Program-made: the position numbers and the translations under genes
Part shown: positions 23,296 to 35,713 of the stretch, piece after piece
Position numbering within the stretch: position 1 is the first letter of the stretch
Layout of the letters: every line of letters begins with the position of its first letter
From: Tetragonia tetragonoides
Taxonomy: Eukaryota > Streptophyta > Magnoliopsida > Caryophyllales > Aizoaceae
Direction of reading: 5' to 3'
Length of the DNA stretch: 64,000 nt
Assembly: GCA_038025085.1 (NCBI GenBank)
Contig: CM076153.1
Span: 434,001 to 498,000, forward strand
Notes under the pieces: model-generated
The model's database searches: none
The model's input: the letters and a program-made list of their open reading frames with translations, nothing else
What the model was told of the DNA's origin: nothing

Positions 23296-26200
23296 ATGAA
23301 TTATAATTACAATAACGCGGAGCCTGATGATGAATTAGCTCAACGAAAAGCCGGAGAAGCAGGTTATTTGTTTGTCTTCTTTACTTTGCAATTTGCATAA
23401 TATTTTCTCCATCTCTATGAGTTTCTATCTTAGATACCCAGTATTTATCTATATCTCTATCTCTATGGCCACAATCTCGAGTAAATACTTAACTGTTAGT
23501 TTGTCTCTGGTTTTGCAAGTCTAAATTTTGATACAAATTAAATTAAATTAAATTAAATTAAATTAATGTTCTAGTTCTAGTATATGTTTATTCCCGGTAT
23601 GTACTGTACTGTACGTAGTACCTATGAGTCAGGTCAGAATAATGTTTGCATATACAAACAAACATAATTCAATTCTCATTACTACTACTCTGTATAGTAC
23701 GAGTATTAAAAAGGAATTATCATGTTTTTGGAAATCTTAAAAAATACTCGTATTAATTAATAATAATTAGAATTTGGATTGGATTTGATTTTAGCAAGTC
23801 ACATCATAAATCATATTGCTGCATAGATCAGATCAGATCAGATCAGATCAGATCAGATCAGATCATCACTTCTTCCATGAAATAATAAAATGGACATGAT
23901 GTATTCATGGCTCGCTCATCATAAACACAGAAACGCATAAACACAATTCATAAGTTTATTAAGAAACAAACTAGTGTAGCAGGAAGTGAATATTTGGGAA
24001 AGCAAAGCCAAATAAAGAAATGCATTAGATTCTTAAGGTTCGAGTATTGAGCAACACTGATCCCCCCATTTGTTTTGGTTTTTACGTTAAGTTTAGGCAT
24101 ATGCTTGCTGCTGAATGCTGATAGCACAACTGTAGAACTAGATCCCATTGGTGATGATTTTATTTGAAAGAAAAAGACAGAGCCCAAATAAAAAGGGAGA
24201 GTTTGTGCGACTCATTATGATGTTCAGTTGAGCCGTTATGGGGCTGGCCCATCTGCTTAGACCACTTTAGAAGAGTGGGCCCATTAAGTGGACTTGGGTC
24301 TTCCCTTAATCACCTGAATTTGCCTTCCTAATGAAGCTTATTTGGGACCCAAACAATACCTACACCTTAGTCCTTAATGATGGCTTTAGCAAGTGGAATT
24401 ATCCTCTAAAAGGATTTAGATTTAGACAAATAGACATGCTGCTTGAGTGCATGAGAGAGTACTGATGACTAATGTTTTCTTGCTTCCTTTTAACCCTTTA
24501 AGGGGAGATATCTATAATTGACCCAATTCTCTCTAATTACACCTTTGTCAAAACTTGGTATCCTATGTTCCTCACTCTCATAACTTCAATTACGAGTGTT
24601 CATTTTCAAGCCTTTAATCCCCAAATAGATAGTAGTACTCTATGAGACTCGTATACTTTGAACTAGACCCGAAACGAATCCTTTGAGTTTGAGTACACAT
24701 CATTACAAATCCAAGTAACATAGAGATATCGTTTTAAGGTTTTGTCACTCCTCTTAATTCATATTCTTTGGTTAGTAGATAGAAACAAATTAGTAATGTC
24801 TAATGTACATGCATGATAAAATTTGTAATTAATCTAGCAGAGTTTACTTTGTGAAAACTCATAACGGAAATCTAACTATTTTAGCTTCACTTCCTAAACA
24901 TCATAATAACTTCAAAATTCAATCCTACATGGGGCCATGAAAGGTTAGGAATTCCTCACGAACTTCAAAATAAGGCTATTTGATTCCCATTGGAGGCTCA
25001 TAATAAGCCACTATAACTGTAATAATAACTACTCAACATGGCAACATACACACTGAAAATGCCACCAAAATAGGAGTGAGTAACTAACAAATAACTGCTC
25101 TAATAATTAAAAGGCATAAGTTAAATGTAGTATTAGTTGCAAAAGGGTGTGGGCAAGTCTTAATGATGCCAAACTGGGGGCTGCAGCTGCAAGGAGAAAC
25201 CAAGCAGCAGGATGGCTAAGGGCAATGGATCAAGTTGCATGGGACACCCTTCCGAAGGACCCTTCCGAGGAACACTTCTGCTTGGCCCTCCGTAATGGTC
25301 TCATCCTCTGTAATGTCCTTAACAAAGTCAATCCTGGTGCTGTTCACAAGGTACTGCTCCTAATAACAATCTTCCTTAATTACCTTTCTTTGTATTTGAT
25401 TGGTTTCCTATTCTTTGCATTTCCATTTTGATTTCAATCTGTTTTTTGTTTTCTGAAATTATTGTTCAAAAACAATTTAAAAGGTGGTGGACAATCCTGT
25501 TGTAACGATGCAATCCACGGAGGTAGCAGCACAATCAGCCATTCAGTACTTTGAAAACATGAGGAACTTCTTGGTAACTGTTGACAATATGAAGCTCTTG
25601 ACTTTTGCAGCCTCTGACTTGGAAAAGGTTTCCCTTTTCCCCTTTGTTGGTTGCTCAGATCAGTTTGAATATTATGCATGTCATTCTCCATCCCCTCAAC
25701 GAATTGAACATATTATGATATACAGGGGGGCTGTGCAAGTAAAGTTGTCGACTGCATTCTTTGTCTAAAAGGTTACTATGAATGGAAGCAAGCTGGTGGA
25801 ATTGGAGTGTGGAGGTATGGTGGAACGGTGAGGATCACATCATTTCCAAAAGACTGCTCATCCTCTTCGGTTGGCAGTGAAAGTGCTGATGAGTCATCAT
25901 TCGATGAATACGAATCATCACAATATGAGCAGCTTGCAGAGTTTCTACACCTGTCTAGCAAGGTTTCTAATGAGGAAGCGAAAGCAGCAAAAGCTTTGAG
26001 TTCGCTCTTTGATCGCTTTGGACTCAGAATTTTGCAAGCATACATAAATGAGAGGAGTGGAACTGAAGCTTTGCCTTTGAATTCAATGGTAGGTAAGATA
26101 CGTTCTCCCTTAATTAAGTTTCAACATTAGTCTGCTGACTATCAATTACTGCATTTCTGCTTTCTCTTCATGGTCACTGAAACTGATATTAGTTTTTTTC

Positions 26201-29200
26201 TTTAATAATCATTGCAAGATAGAGTCAGATGTTAACATCAGATGAAATTGTGTATAACAATCTGACATCAGTGTGTTGGCCGAATTATGCAGGTAATCGA
26301 TACTGTGGTCAGGAAGGTAGTTAAGGATTTATCTACAATGCTTGTTTCTCAGGGTATTCAGGTAATAGCAATTCTGAATTTTACAGGCCAACTCTATTTT
26401 TGCTTGCTATCCTTGGAACTGACATCCTAACTTTTGCACACTGCATTCTGTAGCTTGGATTGATATTGAAAAAAATCCTAAAGAGCGAAACAACATCATT
26501 GTCAAATGAAGAATTCTTAGAGGCTATTTCACAGTATCTTAACCAGAAGACGGGTACTAGGACTAATGACGCAACAGAGTTCTGTGTATGTGGTGGGAGA
26601 AGAGAGATTATCCAGCAGGAGAATATCCATGCCGCAGACTATAAGGAAGTGATCACTGACCAACAAAAACAGATATCGGTATGCCTTCACATTATCTTTT
26701 TATTGTTTCGTTTCTTTTTGTCTTCGGGTAGGGGGAAGAGTGGCTTGTTGATGTTGATTCTTTTCAGGAACTGAAATCATCATTCAAAGAGACAAAACTA
26801 GAAGTGAGGAAGGTGCAAGTAGAATGGGACGAAGAGATTAAAAAACTTGGTGAGAAGCTACCTATTCTATATTAAATCAAAGCAGTCCAACATAATATAT
26901 TTACTATTTGATGCGTACAACTTTTTTTTTTGGGAGACTCTTTATAATATGCTTGAGTTTATGTTCTTATATCTGTAGAAAGTCATGTAAAAAGCCTTGA
27001 AGTGGCATCCTCTTCTTACTACAAGGTAGTAGAGGAAAATCGCCAACTTTATAATCAAGTCCAGGACTTAAAAGGTACCACTTATATGTTTATGCGTAAT
27101 CTCTGACACATATCTGGATTTTTAGAAACGAAAATCTTGATGAAATGTGTCTCTTGTAGGAGCAATTAGAGTCTACTGTAGGGTAAGACCCTTTTTACCA
27201 GGACAATCGGAAGGGAAGTCCACTGTTGATTATATTGGAGAAGATGGAAACATGATGATTGCTCATCCACATAAGCAAGGAAGGGATGCAAGAAGAGTCT
27301 TTTCTTTTAACAAAGTATTTGGTGTAGATGTTACACAGCGTAAGTATCTCTACACATACCTTAATCCAGTACGATACATTTAAACTATACGATAACGTGA
27401 TTAAGTGGAGAGAATAACAGCGTTCATGACTGTATGCTGTTAGCACGAGATTCATCCATTAAAATGGGAAGTATCTAACAGAAGATAATTAAGTTTCTGT
27501 CTCCAACCTCGACAAAGTTATTTTTTACTGTATAACCAACTGGCATCTCGACTAAGTGTTATAAACCAACTCGACTAGTATTCATGGCATCTTGTCTGAT
27601 TAGGATGCGTATAAGTTCTAACATGTACCTACACACTTATATTTTATCGAGATGCTTATGTAAGCTTATAAATGAATCTCACAAATGACTACCTTTTTGA
27701 TGCAGAGCAAATCTATGCTGATACTCAACCTCTGATCAGATCTGTTCTAGATGGTTACAACGTTTGCATCTTTGCATACGGACAAACCGGCTCTGGGAAA
27801 ACATATACTATGGTACCAGAAAACCTGTTCTGATTTTAGCTTGACAATGTCCTATGATGTTGGAATTAATTTGGATAACATTTTAAATGTTTAGTACTTT
27901 ACTAATAAGAAAAGAAACTAAATCTTAATAATTGGCGGTTAACAATGCTATGGATACAGTAAAAGATGAGTTGTGTGCTCCTATGGATCTTGTTTCTTGT
28001 GTGACTTTCTCATGCCACCACCTCTTTTTGCTGTCCAGAGTGGCCCTGATTTGACAGCAGCAGATACATGGGGAGTAAACTACCGAGCTCTGCAAGACTT
28101 GTTTCAGATATCAAAATCCAGGGTTGACACCATTGAATATGAAATTGGAGTCCAAATGATTGAAATATACAATGAACAAGTGAGAGACTTGTTAGTTGTT
28201 GATGGCTCTTCCAAAAGATATCCTTTTAAGGGTTCATTTCATCTACCCTTATTTTGTTGCTTTGTCCAACATCTTACATAGTACATATGTAAGATTTGTG
28301 TGACTCCTTAATTAGATGTACGTTAGATATACGAAATAATTCGCAGCTCAATGGCTTGAATGTGCCTGATGCATGCTTGGTCAAAGTCAACTGTACTCAA
28401 GATGTTCTTGAGTTGATGAGAATAGGCTTGAAGAATCGTGCTGTGGGTGCAACTGCCCTGAATGAGAGGAGTAGTCGATCTCATAGGTGAGCACCTTATG
28501 AAAATATCTCAATTTTGCATGTTTTTTTTTTCTTCTTCTTACCTATCATTATCCAAAGACTCATTCTGGTAGTTCCCTAATGTTTCGCAGTATATTAACA
28601 ATCCATGTCCAAGGAAAAGAGTTGTTCTCCGGATCCATTCTTAGGGGTTGTCTCCATTTGGTGGATCTTGCTGGTAGTGAGAGGGTCGACAAATCTGAGG
28701 CTGTTGGAGAAAGGTTAAAGGAAGCTCAACATATAAACAGATCACTTTCTGCACTTGGAGATGTTATCTCTGCTCTTGCTCAGAAGAGTGCTCATATTCC
28801 TTACAGGAACAGCAAGCTTACTCAAGTACTGCAAGATTCTTTAGGTAAACATCTAGAATTTTGTTGGATATTTTAGATAAACTAGAAGAAGGAAAGACTT
28901 GCATTGGGAAAGACACAAAAGTTGGACACTATTGTTATAGTCGTTTTACTTTTGTTATATATTCATCTAGTAGTATAATACATATTGGCGTATGATATTT
29001 TACGAGTCACTTTGCCTTGTAGGTGGACAAGCTAAAACTTTGATGTTCGTCCATATAAATCCTGAAGCAAAGGCTATTGGAGAGACCATAAGCACTCTGA
29101 AATTTGCTGAAAGGGTTGCTTCCATAGAACTGGGAGCTGCTCGTGCGAACAAGGAAACTTCTGAAATTCGTGACCTTAAAGCCGAGGTTTGTTCTCTTTC

Positions 29201-30621
29201 ATGTTTCTTGAATTGTTTTGACTCTTTTCCACCTTTGAATACGCCTCCTGAAGTTAATTTAGCCTCTAATCTCTCGTTGCAGATTTCGAACCTCAAAACA
29301 ACATTGGAAAGGAAAGAAGCTGAATTTGAACATCTGAAATGTGCAAATGTCAAAAGTAATTCCGAGAATCAAAAAGCAAGAGCGGTTTCACCAATGCATG
29401 TGCCAAGGCTTGGACGAACAAGTGATGATAAAATAACTGAGGTAGGTCAAAACTGGTACAAGACTTCATTTTGGGTGTTTGTTCTCATATCGCAGTAGAA
29501 GTGTCCACCCGTTTGCCAAATATTTGTACTTTCTTTTAACAGGCTAGAAGCTGTTCGTCGGGCAAGCAAAGAAGGTCACGTCTTCCCGCCGGGTCTACAG
29601 AAAATGAGATCATATCGAAGATGCCCTTCATAGCTGAAGAAAAGCTTGGAAGATCTGGAAATCTAAGGTCACCATCCCCTCCGGTTAGGAGGTCATTGTC
29701 TACTGACCGAGGAGCACTTGTTAGGAGTAGGCTCAAACCTGAAATGACCGAGAAACCAATTGCAAAACCTCAGTTTCCAGTTAGAATATCAGTGAACAAG
29801 TCTGTTGCACCAACACAGACCACGAAGCCATCTGTTGATCACTTCACAAGAGGCAACTCACGTTCACAGGAGCCAGCGCAGCAAGATAACTTCTCCAACT
29901 TACCGAGTAGCCTTCATTGGCCCAACTCAAAGAAAGTCCTACCAGACCTTGAAGATGAACAACTTAAGCAAGTGCTTAGTGTTAGGCAAGTGGCGGTGAG
30001 GAAAGGAAAGAATGAGAGTAAACCCAAGACCAAGAATCAATTTCCATCTAGAATCCCAAAGATTGACGAGTCCTTCACCTTGCTCACGGACATTAATGCG
30101 GGAGGAAAGGTTGAAGAGGGTTGGAAAAGTGATTTTTCTGAGCCTGAAAATGAGCTCTTTAGCTCACCTGTCAATACCACTTCGAAGTTGAAGAAGTTTC
30201 GGCAGAACTCCTCTAGGAGTTCCCAGTATCTTGAGCCAAGGTATGACTTGTAATCAGTATCTCAAGTGAGAAAATAATTAAAGCAGTGTCACAAATGACT
30301 TAGAATGGCGAAAGAAACATTTAACATTAGTCATTAAGCATTGTTTCTCAGACTCAACTTTGAATGTATCAAAGTGTTTGTATGCTTGGAATTTGTTAAT
30401 TTCAGGGCAATTTTTTAAAGTTTTTTTTTAAAGTTTTTTTGTTTTAATTCGTCCTCAAATGCAGGGGACTGGCACAGACAGAGTCAATTATGTCGGGAAA
30501 GATTGAGAGCAAGCTCCCAACCAGTATTGGTCACAATCTGAAGGACAGCAGCAACGCATCCATGCTCGAGCTGAGGAGAAGCCGATCTACACCACGTGGA
30601 AAGTTTTTTATCCTGCCTTGA
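23296..30621 (+). CDS. Kinesin-14 with calponin-homology domain (KCH type)
   Basis: Seventeen coding exons by my reading: 23296-23362, 25187-25350, 25484-25627, 25726-26088, 26293-26361, 26454-26678, 26768-26849, 26979-27074, 27160-27339, 27706-27812, 28039-28217, 28322-28486, 28591-28844, 29023-29186, 29283-29441, 29543-30240 and 30465-30621; 3273 nt, 1090 residues. An N-terminal calponin-homology domain (about 28-147) precedes a coiled-coil neck (about 330-403) and an internal motor domain (404-745) with P-loop GQTGSGKT (about 489-496), switch [10 protein letters not shown] and switch II DLAGSE. A second short coil (745-775) and a basic serine-rich tail follow. Neck-before-motor order marks a minus-end-directed kinesin-14; plant KCH proteins link microtubules to actin. 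I place the start at 23296 because QRKAGEA joins [10 protein letters not shown] in phase with 25187. The intron at 28218 looks U12-type. Confidence 0.93.
28218..28321 (+). other. Probable U12-type AT-AC intron in the kinesin motor domain
   Basis: No GT-AG pair restores the frame here. The exon end CCAAAAG is followed by ATATCCTTTT, the canonical minor-spliceosome 5' splice site, and the 104-nt intron ends TCCTTAATTAGATGTAC. TCCTTAAT matches the U12 branch-site consensus and lies 10-11 nt from the AC terminus, the usual distance. Splicing AG to GTTAGATATACG gives [10 protein letters not shown], the conserved kinesin-14 segment. Confidence 0.85.
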
Positions 30622-30966
30622 GGCAATCCATAGGAAATTTGTTAAATTGATTCTGTTAACTATTATGAGTGTACAGTGTTTGATAGAGAGCATGCCCATG
30701 TATTTAATTGTGGAAGCAGCATGCTAAGGTATCCGATTGATCTTTCTAACATTTGAGTTCCTCAAGAACAATTAATGTTATTCTTTTTGGCCAGTCAGTA
30801 CACGCTATTTGCGTTGTTTTTGAGGTATCCACATTGTTCTGCGGCTTCTGCCATAGCCTACAGGATCCCTAATCCTTCAAGGTAGTCTTGAAAATACTAT
30901 TATTTCCCATGGAAAAGACTAAAGAAGTAAAGAGTGAGAATTAATACTAAGTGTGTAATAGAAAGA

Positions 30967-31027
30967 GAAGCGACCAGCTTTAAAAAAAGTAAAAAAAAAA
31001 GAGAAAAAAAAGAAGAGGAAGCGACCA
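30967..31027 (+). mobile_element. A-rich micro-insertion with 10-bp duplication
   Basis: GAAGCGACCA occurs at 30967-30976 and 31018-31027. The 41 nt between are almost wholly A with scattered G and T. It is compatible with a retroposed poly(A) tail, though purine-rich slippage is possible. Confidence 0.4.
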
Positions 31028-31540
31028 AGAATTATAATAAATGGGTTCCTAAAGTTCTGTTAGATTCAGAATCAAGGGTTGTGAGTGAGTTGATCTGCCA
31101 ATTGTTCCCTCAATGTAATGGCTTTAAATAAACATGTTAACAGATACTGAATATCCTATTTTTGGGGTAAGGCTTTTCTTGGCAGCTGAAACAAGGTTGA
31201 AAAAGTTTTAACTTAAGATGGACAAAATAATTTCTATCATCTTCCGAGCCCTTCACACCATATTTGGATATCACTATTTTGATTACCCCCATTCCTGACC
31301 ATAGTTCAGCATCATGATTCAATCACATCAACTCCTCTGCATCTTCCTCATCTTGAATTGTGGTTTCAGCTCTATATTGGGAATTGTTGATTGCAAATGT
31401 GCCTCCGTTTATGGCAGGGTGGGGAATGACCTTCTAAAGGAGAGGTAAAGTGTTCTGCTCCTTCCATATTCCGACATTAGAGACAAATTATACACATTTA
31501 TGTCTTGTTCCAGCTCTCTCTTGATTGGTTCCAGGACATG

Positions 31541-31571
<31 letters not shown>

Positions 31572-33139
31572 CCCAGTAATTATCCCGCCTAGGGCGGGGT
31601 CTGGGGAGGTCCAGATGTACGCAGTCTTACCCCTTCTAGTCGCCTAGAAGAGAGACTGTTTCCGACAGACCCACAAAAACATTTTTTTTTTTTTAAATAC
31701 ATTTTCAAAACCCCCCCCCCCTTTTTTTTTTCTTAAACAGCAATAAAGAATGATCAAAAGGGCGAGAAGTAAAGCGGTAGACATACTGGCACAAGAAGTC
31801 ACTAATTAAACAATATATAAAGTGACGGCGACCCTGCAGGCTATAAACAAAATGAATCCACCCCTAGTACTAGCCAATGCACAACCATAATCTAACGAGG
31901 ATCCTCTACTCGAATCCTGCTACGCCATAATTTCCTATTTAGGACCAAGTCCTCGGTGAGATCTAGAAGGGTCAAGTCCTGCCTGATTACCTCTCCTCAA
32001 GTCTTCTTCGGGCGTCCTCTTCTTCGTTTACAGTCTCTAAGTGTAATTCTCTCACACCTTCTCACCGGTGCATCTCGATGCCTCCTCCTCACATGCCCAA
32101 GCCACCTAAGCCTTGTTTCACGCATCTTGTTGTCAATATCGGTCACTCCCACCTTGCCTCTCAACACTTCATTCCTAATCCTATCTCTTCTTGTAGAGTT
32201 GCACATCCATCTAAGCATCCTCATCTCGGTCACCCGCATCTTCTGCACATGCACCTGGCTCACCGGCCAACACTCCACCCCATATAGCATAGCTGGCCTG
32301 ATGGCTGTACAATAAAATTTGCCTTTAAGTTTTATTGGGATTTTTCTGTCACATAGAACTCCCGTTGCACTCCTCCACTTTAGCCACCCTGTCCTGATAC
32401 GATGCGTCACGTCATCATCAATCTCCCCGTTGCCCTGTATGATTGAACCGAGATATTTGAAACAATCCCTCTTCGGTACTACTTCAGTACCAATCTTAAT
32501 CTCCATATCCGAGTCAACCCCATCTCCTGTAAACTTGCATTCCAAGTACTCGGTCTTTGTCCTACTTAACTTAAATCCCTTTGACTCTAGTGTATCCCGC
32601 CAAAGTTCTAGTTTGGCATTAACACCTACTCTAGTCTCGTCTATCAAAACAATGTCGTCGGCAAACAACATACACCAAGGCACATCCCCCTGAATAGTCT
32701 TAGTGAGCTCATCCATAACGGTTGCAAATAAGAAGGGACTCAACGAAGACCCTTGATGTAACCCAATATCTATAGAAAATTGCTCAGTTTCCCCTCCTGT
32801 AGTCCTGACCCTAGTCCTCACTCCCTCGTACATATCCTTAATCACTCGGATATAGGCGACTGGAACCCCCTTGGATTCCAAGCACCTCCACATAACTTCT
32901 CTGGGTACCCTGTCATACGCCTTCTCCAAATCAATGAAAACCATGTGTAAGTCCCTTTGTCTATCTCTGTAGTACTCCATAGAACGTCTAATCAGATGAA
33001 TCGCTTCTGTTGTCGACCTCCCTGGCATGAAACCGAATTGGTTCTCCGAGATAAGAGTACTCTTCCTTAGTCTTTTCTCAATCACTCTCTCCCATAGCTT
33101 CATGGTGTGACTGAGTAGCTTAATACCTCTATAGTATTA
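31541..33139 (-). mobile_element. 5'-truncated, inactivated RTE-type LINE
   Basis: The minus-strand reading frame at 31997-33103 encodes the C-terminal half of a non-LTR reverse transcriptase: [41 protein letters not shown] and the catalytic FADDIVLI box, followed by the RTE-type C-terminal region (RRRGRPKKT). The homology continues past an in-frame TGA at 31997-31999, where the family has tryptophan, for about 35 more codons to a TAG near 31892. The 3' UTR runs to a (TTG)n tail, seen as (ACA)n at 31541-31570. Upstream homology ends at about 33139 beside an A-run, so the endonuclease domain is missing. Poly(C), poly(T) and poly(A) runs at 31682-31735 lie in the 3' UTR. It cannot be autonomous. 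Confidence 0.85.
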
Positions 33140-34211
33140 TAAAAAAAAAAAAAAGGGTTGGTCTATTAAGCTCAACTTAATCTTCATGCATTCGTATGCA
33201 TATTACACTAGCATCCTGAAGAGGTAAAACTTGGCTATATCAATTGACTTCAAATTTACACGAAAAAAACAACACTTTCTCCAAAAATGGTCCTAAATTA
33301 AAGATTTGACCACCTCTACCAGTTAATATTGGTGTTTGGTACATATCGTTTCTTGATCCATTGAGATGGAAGTTATTGATGGGATAAAATAAATTAGCAC
33401 ATCTAGCTGGGACAAAGCAGATGTAGCTTTCACTGCAGTTGTGCTACCACATCTCACTCCAATCACTGGTGGGATCCTCTTGCCTATTGGACCAACACCT
33501 TAAAAAAAGCCTTTCAAACTGATGCAACTTCCCTATTATTGCTTTATCTACTCACTATTCAGTACTCAATGTTGGTTCTTGGCTGTGAAAAGCCAGAGGC
33601 CCAGAAGAGAGTGAGATGTCACAACTCTCAAGTCTTTATACTACATGGATAAACCATAACTCTGTATCAACAATTCTTTAAAGCTGTACAGAGTTTGGGA
33701 TTTAAAATCAGTCTTCTAGGTTGATTTATGCACCACCTTTTGACGTACTTTTCACATACGGAGTACTAATTTTATTATGATTTGTCAGCCTAGTTATTCT
33801 TATTCCTTGAAACTTTCTGAACGGCAACAAAAATTTAGAAATGCTTACAAATGGGTACACACTCTAATACATGATTTATAGTCTACTAAATAGAGTTAAC
33901 TAAGTAAAAACATACTTCTCCACACAGAATAAGTTCAAATTTTTGATACAATTATGCAATGCAACTTGACAGATTATGCATATACAATCCTCAATCTATC
34001 TACCAAAATACATTTTTAAGCATCAATATCACTTATATATATGCTTCTGAATAACAAACTTACCGGAGACTCGGAGAGTATGGACATCCTCGGAGTTGGA
34101 TGGTTCCTTTGATGGATCTACTACCATAGCTATTCAGTCATTCACCACCACTGTCAAGTATCCAGGACATGAGTTTAGCTTATAAAATGGATTTGGTCTT
34201 AGAAATGCCGT
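33140..34211. other. Intergenic, nothing recognised
   Basis: AT-rich spacer between the RTE remnant and the DUF868 relic, with no motif or repeat I can support. It presumably contains the ancestral promoter of the DUF868 gene. Confidence 0.45.
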
Positions 34212-35118
34212 TTGCAATCTTCTTCAATTCAACCCATCCTTGGTCAAGATCTTTCCCTTGAGAAATTAGATGAAGATGACCCATCAAATTTATGTACAGA
34301 AAGCTCAGTCACCTGCATTTATCAAGCAATGCTGGTAGGCTCATTGCGCAACATTGCCATAACATGGTCCAAAGATTCTGATTCCCATTCTCTTGCCATT
34401 ACAATAGAGAACCTCTCTGATGATGACCATCAGACCTGCCAGATTGAGTTCCAATCCTGGCAGTTTTGGAGCAGGAAAGGGCTCAAGTCTCTTAATGTAG
34501 ACGATGAGAGAGTAGACGTTTTCTGGGATTTCAGGGCTGTGAAATTCTCCACCAACCCTGAGCCATGCTCTAATTACTATGTTGCCATAGTGTTTGACAA
34601 ACAGGTGGTGCTGCTATTGGGAGATTCCAAGAAAGAAGCGTTCAAGAGAACCATGTCAAGGCCATCATCAGTAGCACCCATACTGCTGCATAAGGAGGAA
34701 CTTTTGTATGGGAGCAACTGCTTTCACACAAAGATGTTGCTAGACGACGGGCCAAAAGAACATGATGTTGTAATCGAGAACTGTCTTCTGAGACCTAATG
34801 AGCCAGAGCTGCGGATCAGCATAGATGGGCGAATGCTAGTTCGTGTGATGAACCTGAATTGGAGGTTTAAGAGGCAATGAGACGGTGTTGGTTAACAATG
34901 TGGCGGTGCAAATATTCTGGGATGTGCATGATTGGTTGTTTAGTGACCCTGGCTCAGGCCATGGATTGTTTATTTTCAAACCTGGCTTCCTTAAGAATGC
35001 ATTAGATAATGATAAGCAAGATCATAGAGATCGTAGGAAAGGACACCATGAAGAAGATTATGAAGGTTCATCAGGTGGCTGCTGTCATTTTGTATTTGCT
35101 GTGAAGGTCGTTGAATGA
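34212..35118 (+). pseudogene. DUF868-family gene, frameshifted
   Basis: Two adjacent frames together cover a plant DUF868 protein of unknown function. The first (34212-34880) contains SSVTCIYQAMLVGSLRNIAITWSKD, FDKQVVLLLGDSKKEAFKRT and ISIDGRMLVRVMNLNWRF, all family landmarks, then stops at TGA 34878-34880. The second (about 34870-35118) continues RGNETVLVNNVAVQIFWDVHDWLF, the next conserved block, to a natural C-terminus. One extra A near 34869-34870 explains the break. In addition the first frame has no ATG before the conserved start: an in-frame TAG lies at 34200-34202 and the nearest ATG (34205) is in another frame. A sequencing error could explain the frameshift alone; the missing start makes a pseudogene more likely. 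Confidence 0.75.
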
Positions 35119-35713
35119 GGATAATTTATTGGTTTGATAGCTATAAAAGTTAGGATTTTTAAGCCCCTGATGGTAGTTTCATTGGATCATATCTTTGCTG
35201 ATCTCTAGGTTAGGGCAGTAGATGATTATGCATGTCAAAACTACATATTTCCCTTGGGTGCATGCCACTGAGTTTTGTCAGTCAATAAGAATTCAGAAAA
35301 ACACCGATCAAATTTCAATAATGATCTAGCAAAGTAGAATATGATTAATTACTTGCAAGGTGATAAAGAGTTGCCAAGGTTCAAATTACTATATTCCCTC
35401 ATGGCGAAGGAAGAATTGGGTCGACAACATAATTGAGCCCCATCAACAACCAAAGATTAAACACTACAAATTGGGATGTTTCTATAAATGGCGAGTGATG
35501 TTGCTGAAAAATATAAATTTCTACAACCCCAACAGTACAGAAGCAAATTTATGATGGCAAAATTAACAAATGGCTGCCTCATATATGGGGCTCCTGAAAT
35601 GGCAGGCTATTTATAGATGTAGCATTTTTCATATCATGTATAACATGGATATCAATATAAGAAAACCAGTAATTGTTAAAGGGCAATATGAATAGCACTG
35701 CAAAATCCATTTG

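Noticed and set aside
25147..25186. Kinesin exon 2 starting at 25147 (GTG) with [11 protein letters not shown]
   Set aside because: GTG is not a plant start here, and the acceptor CTGCAG at 25186 joins QRKAGEA to AARRNQ exactly as in the family.
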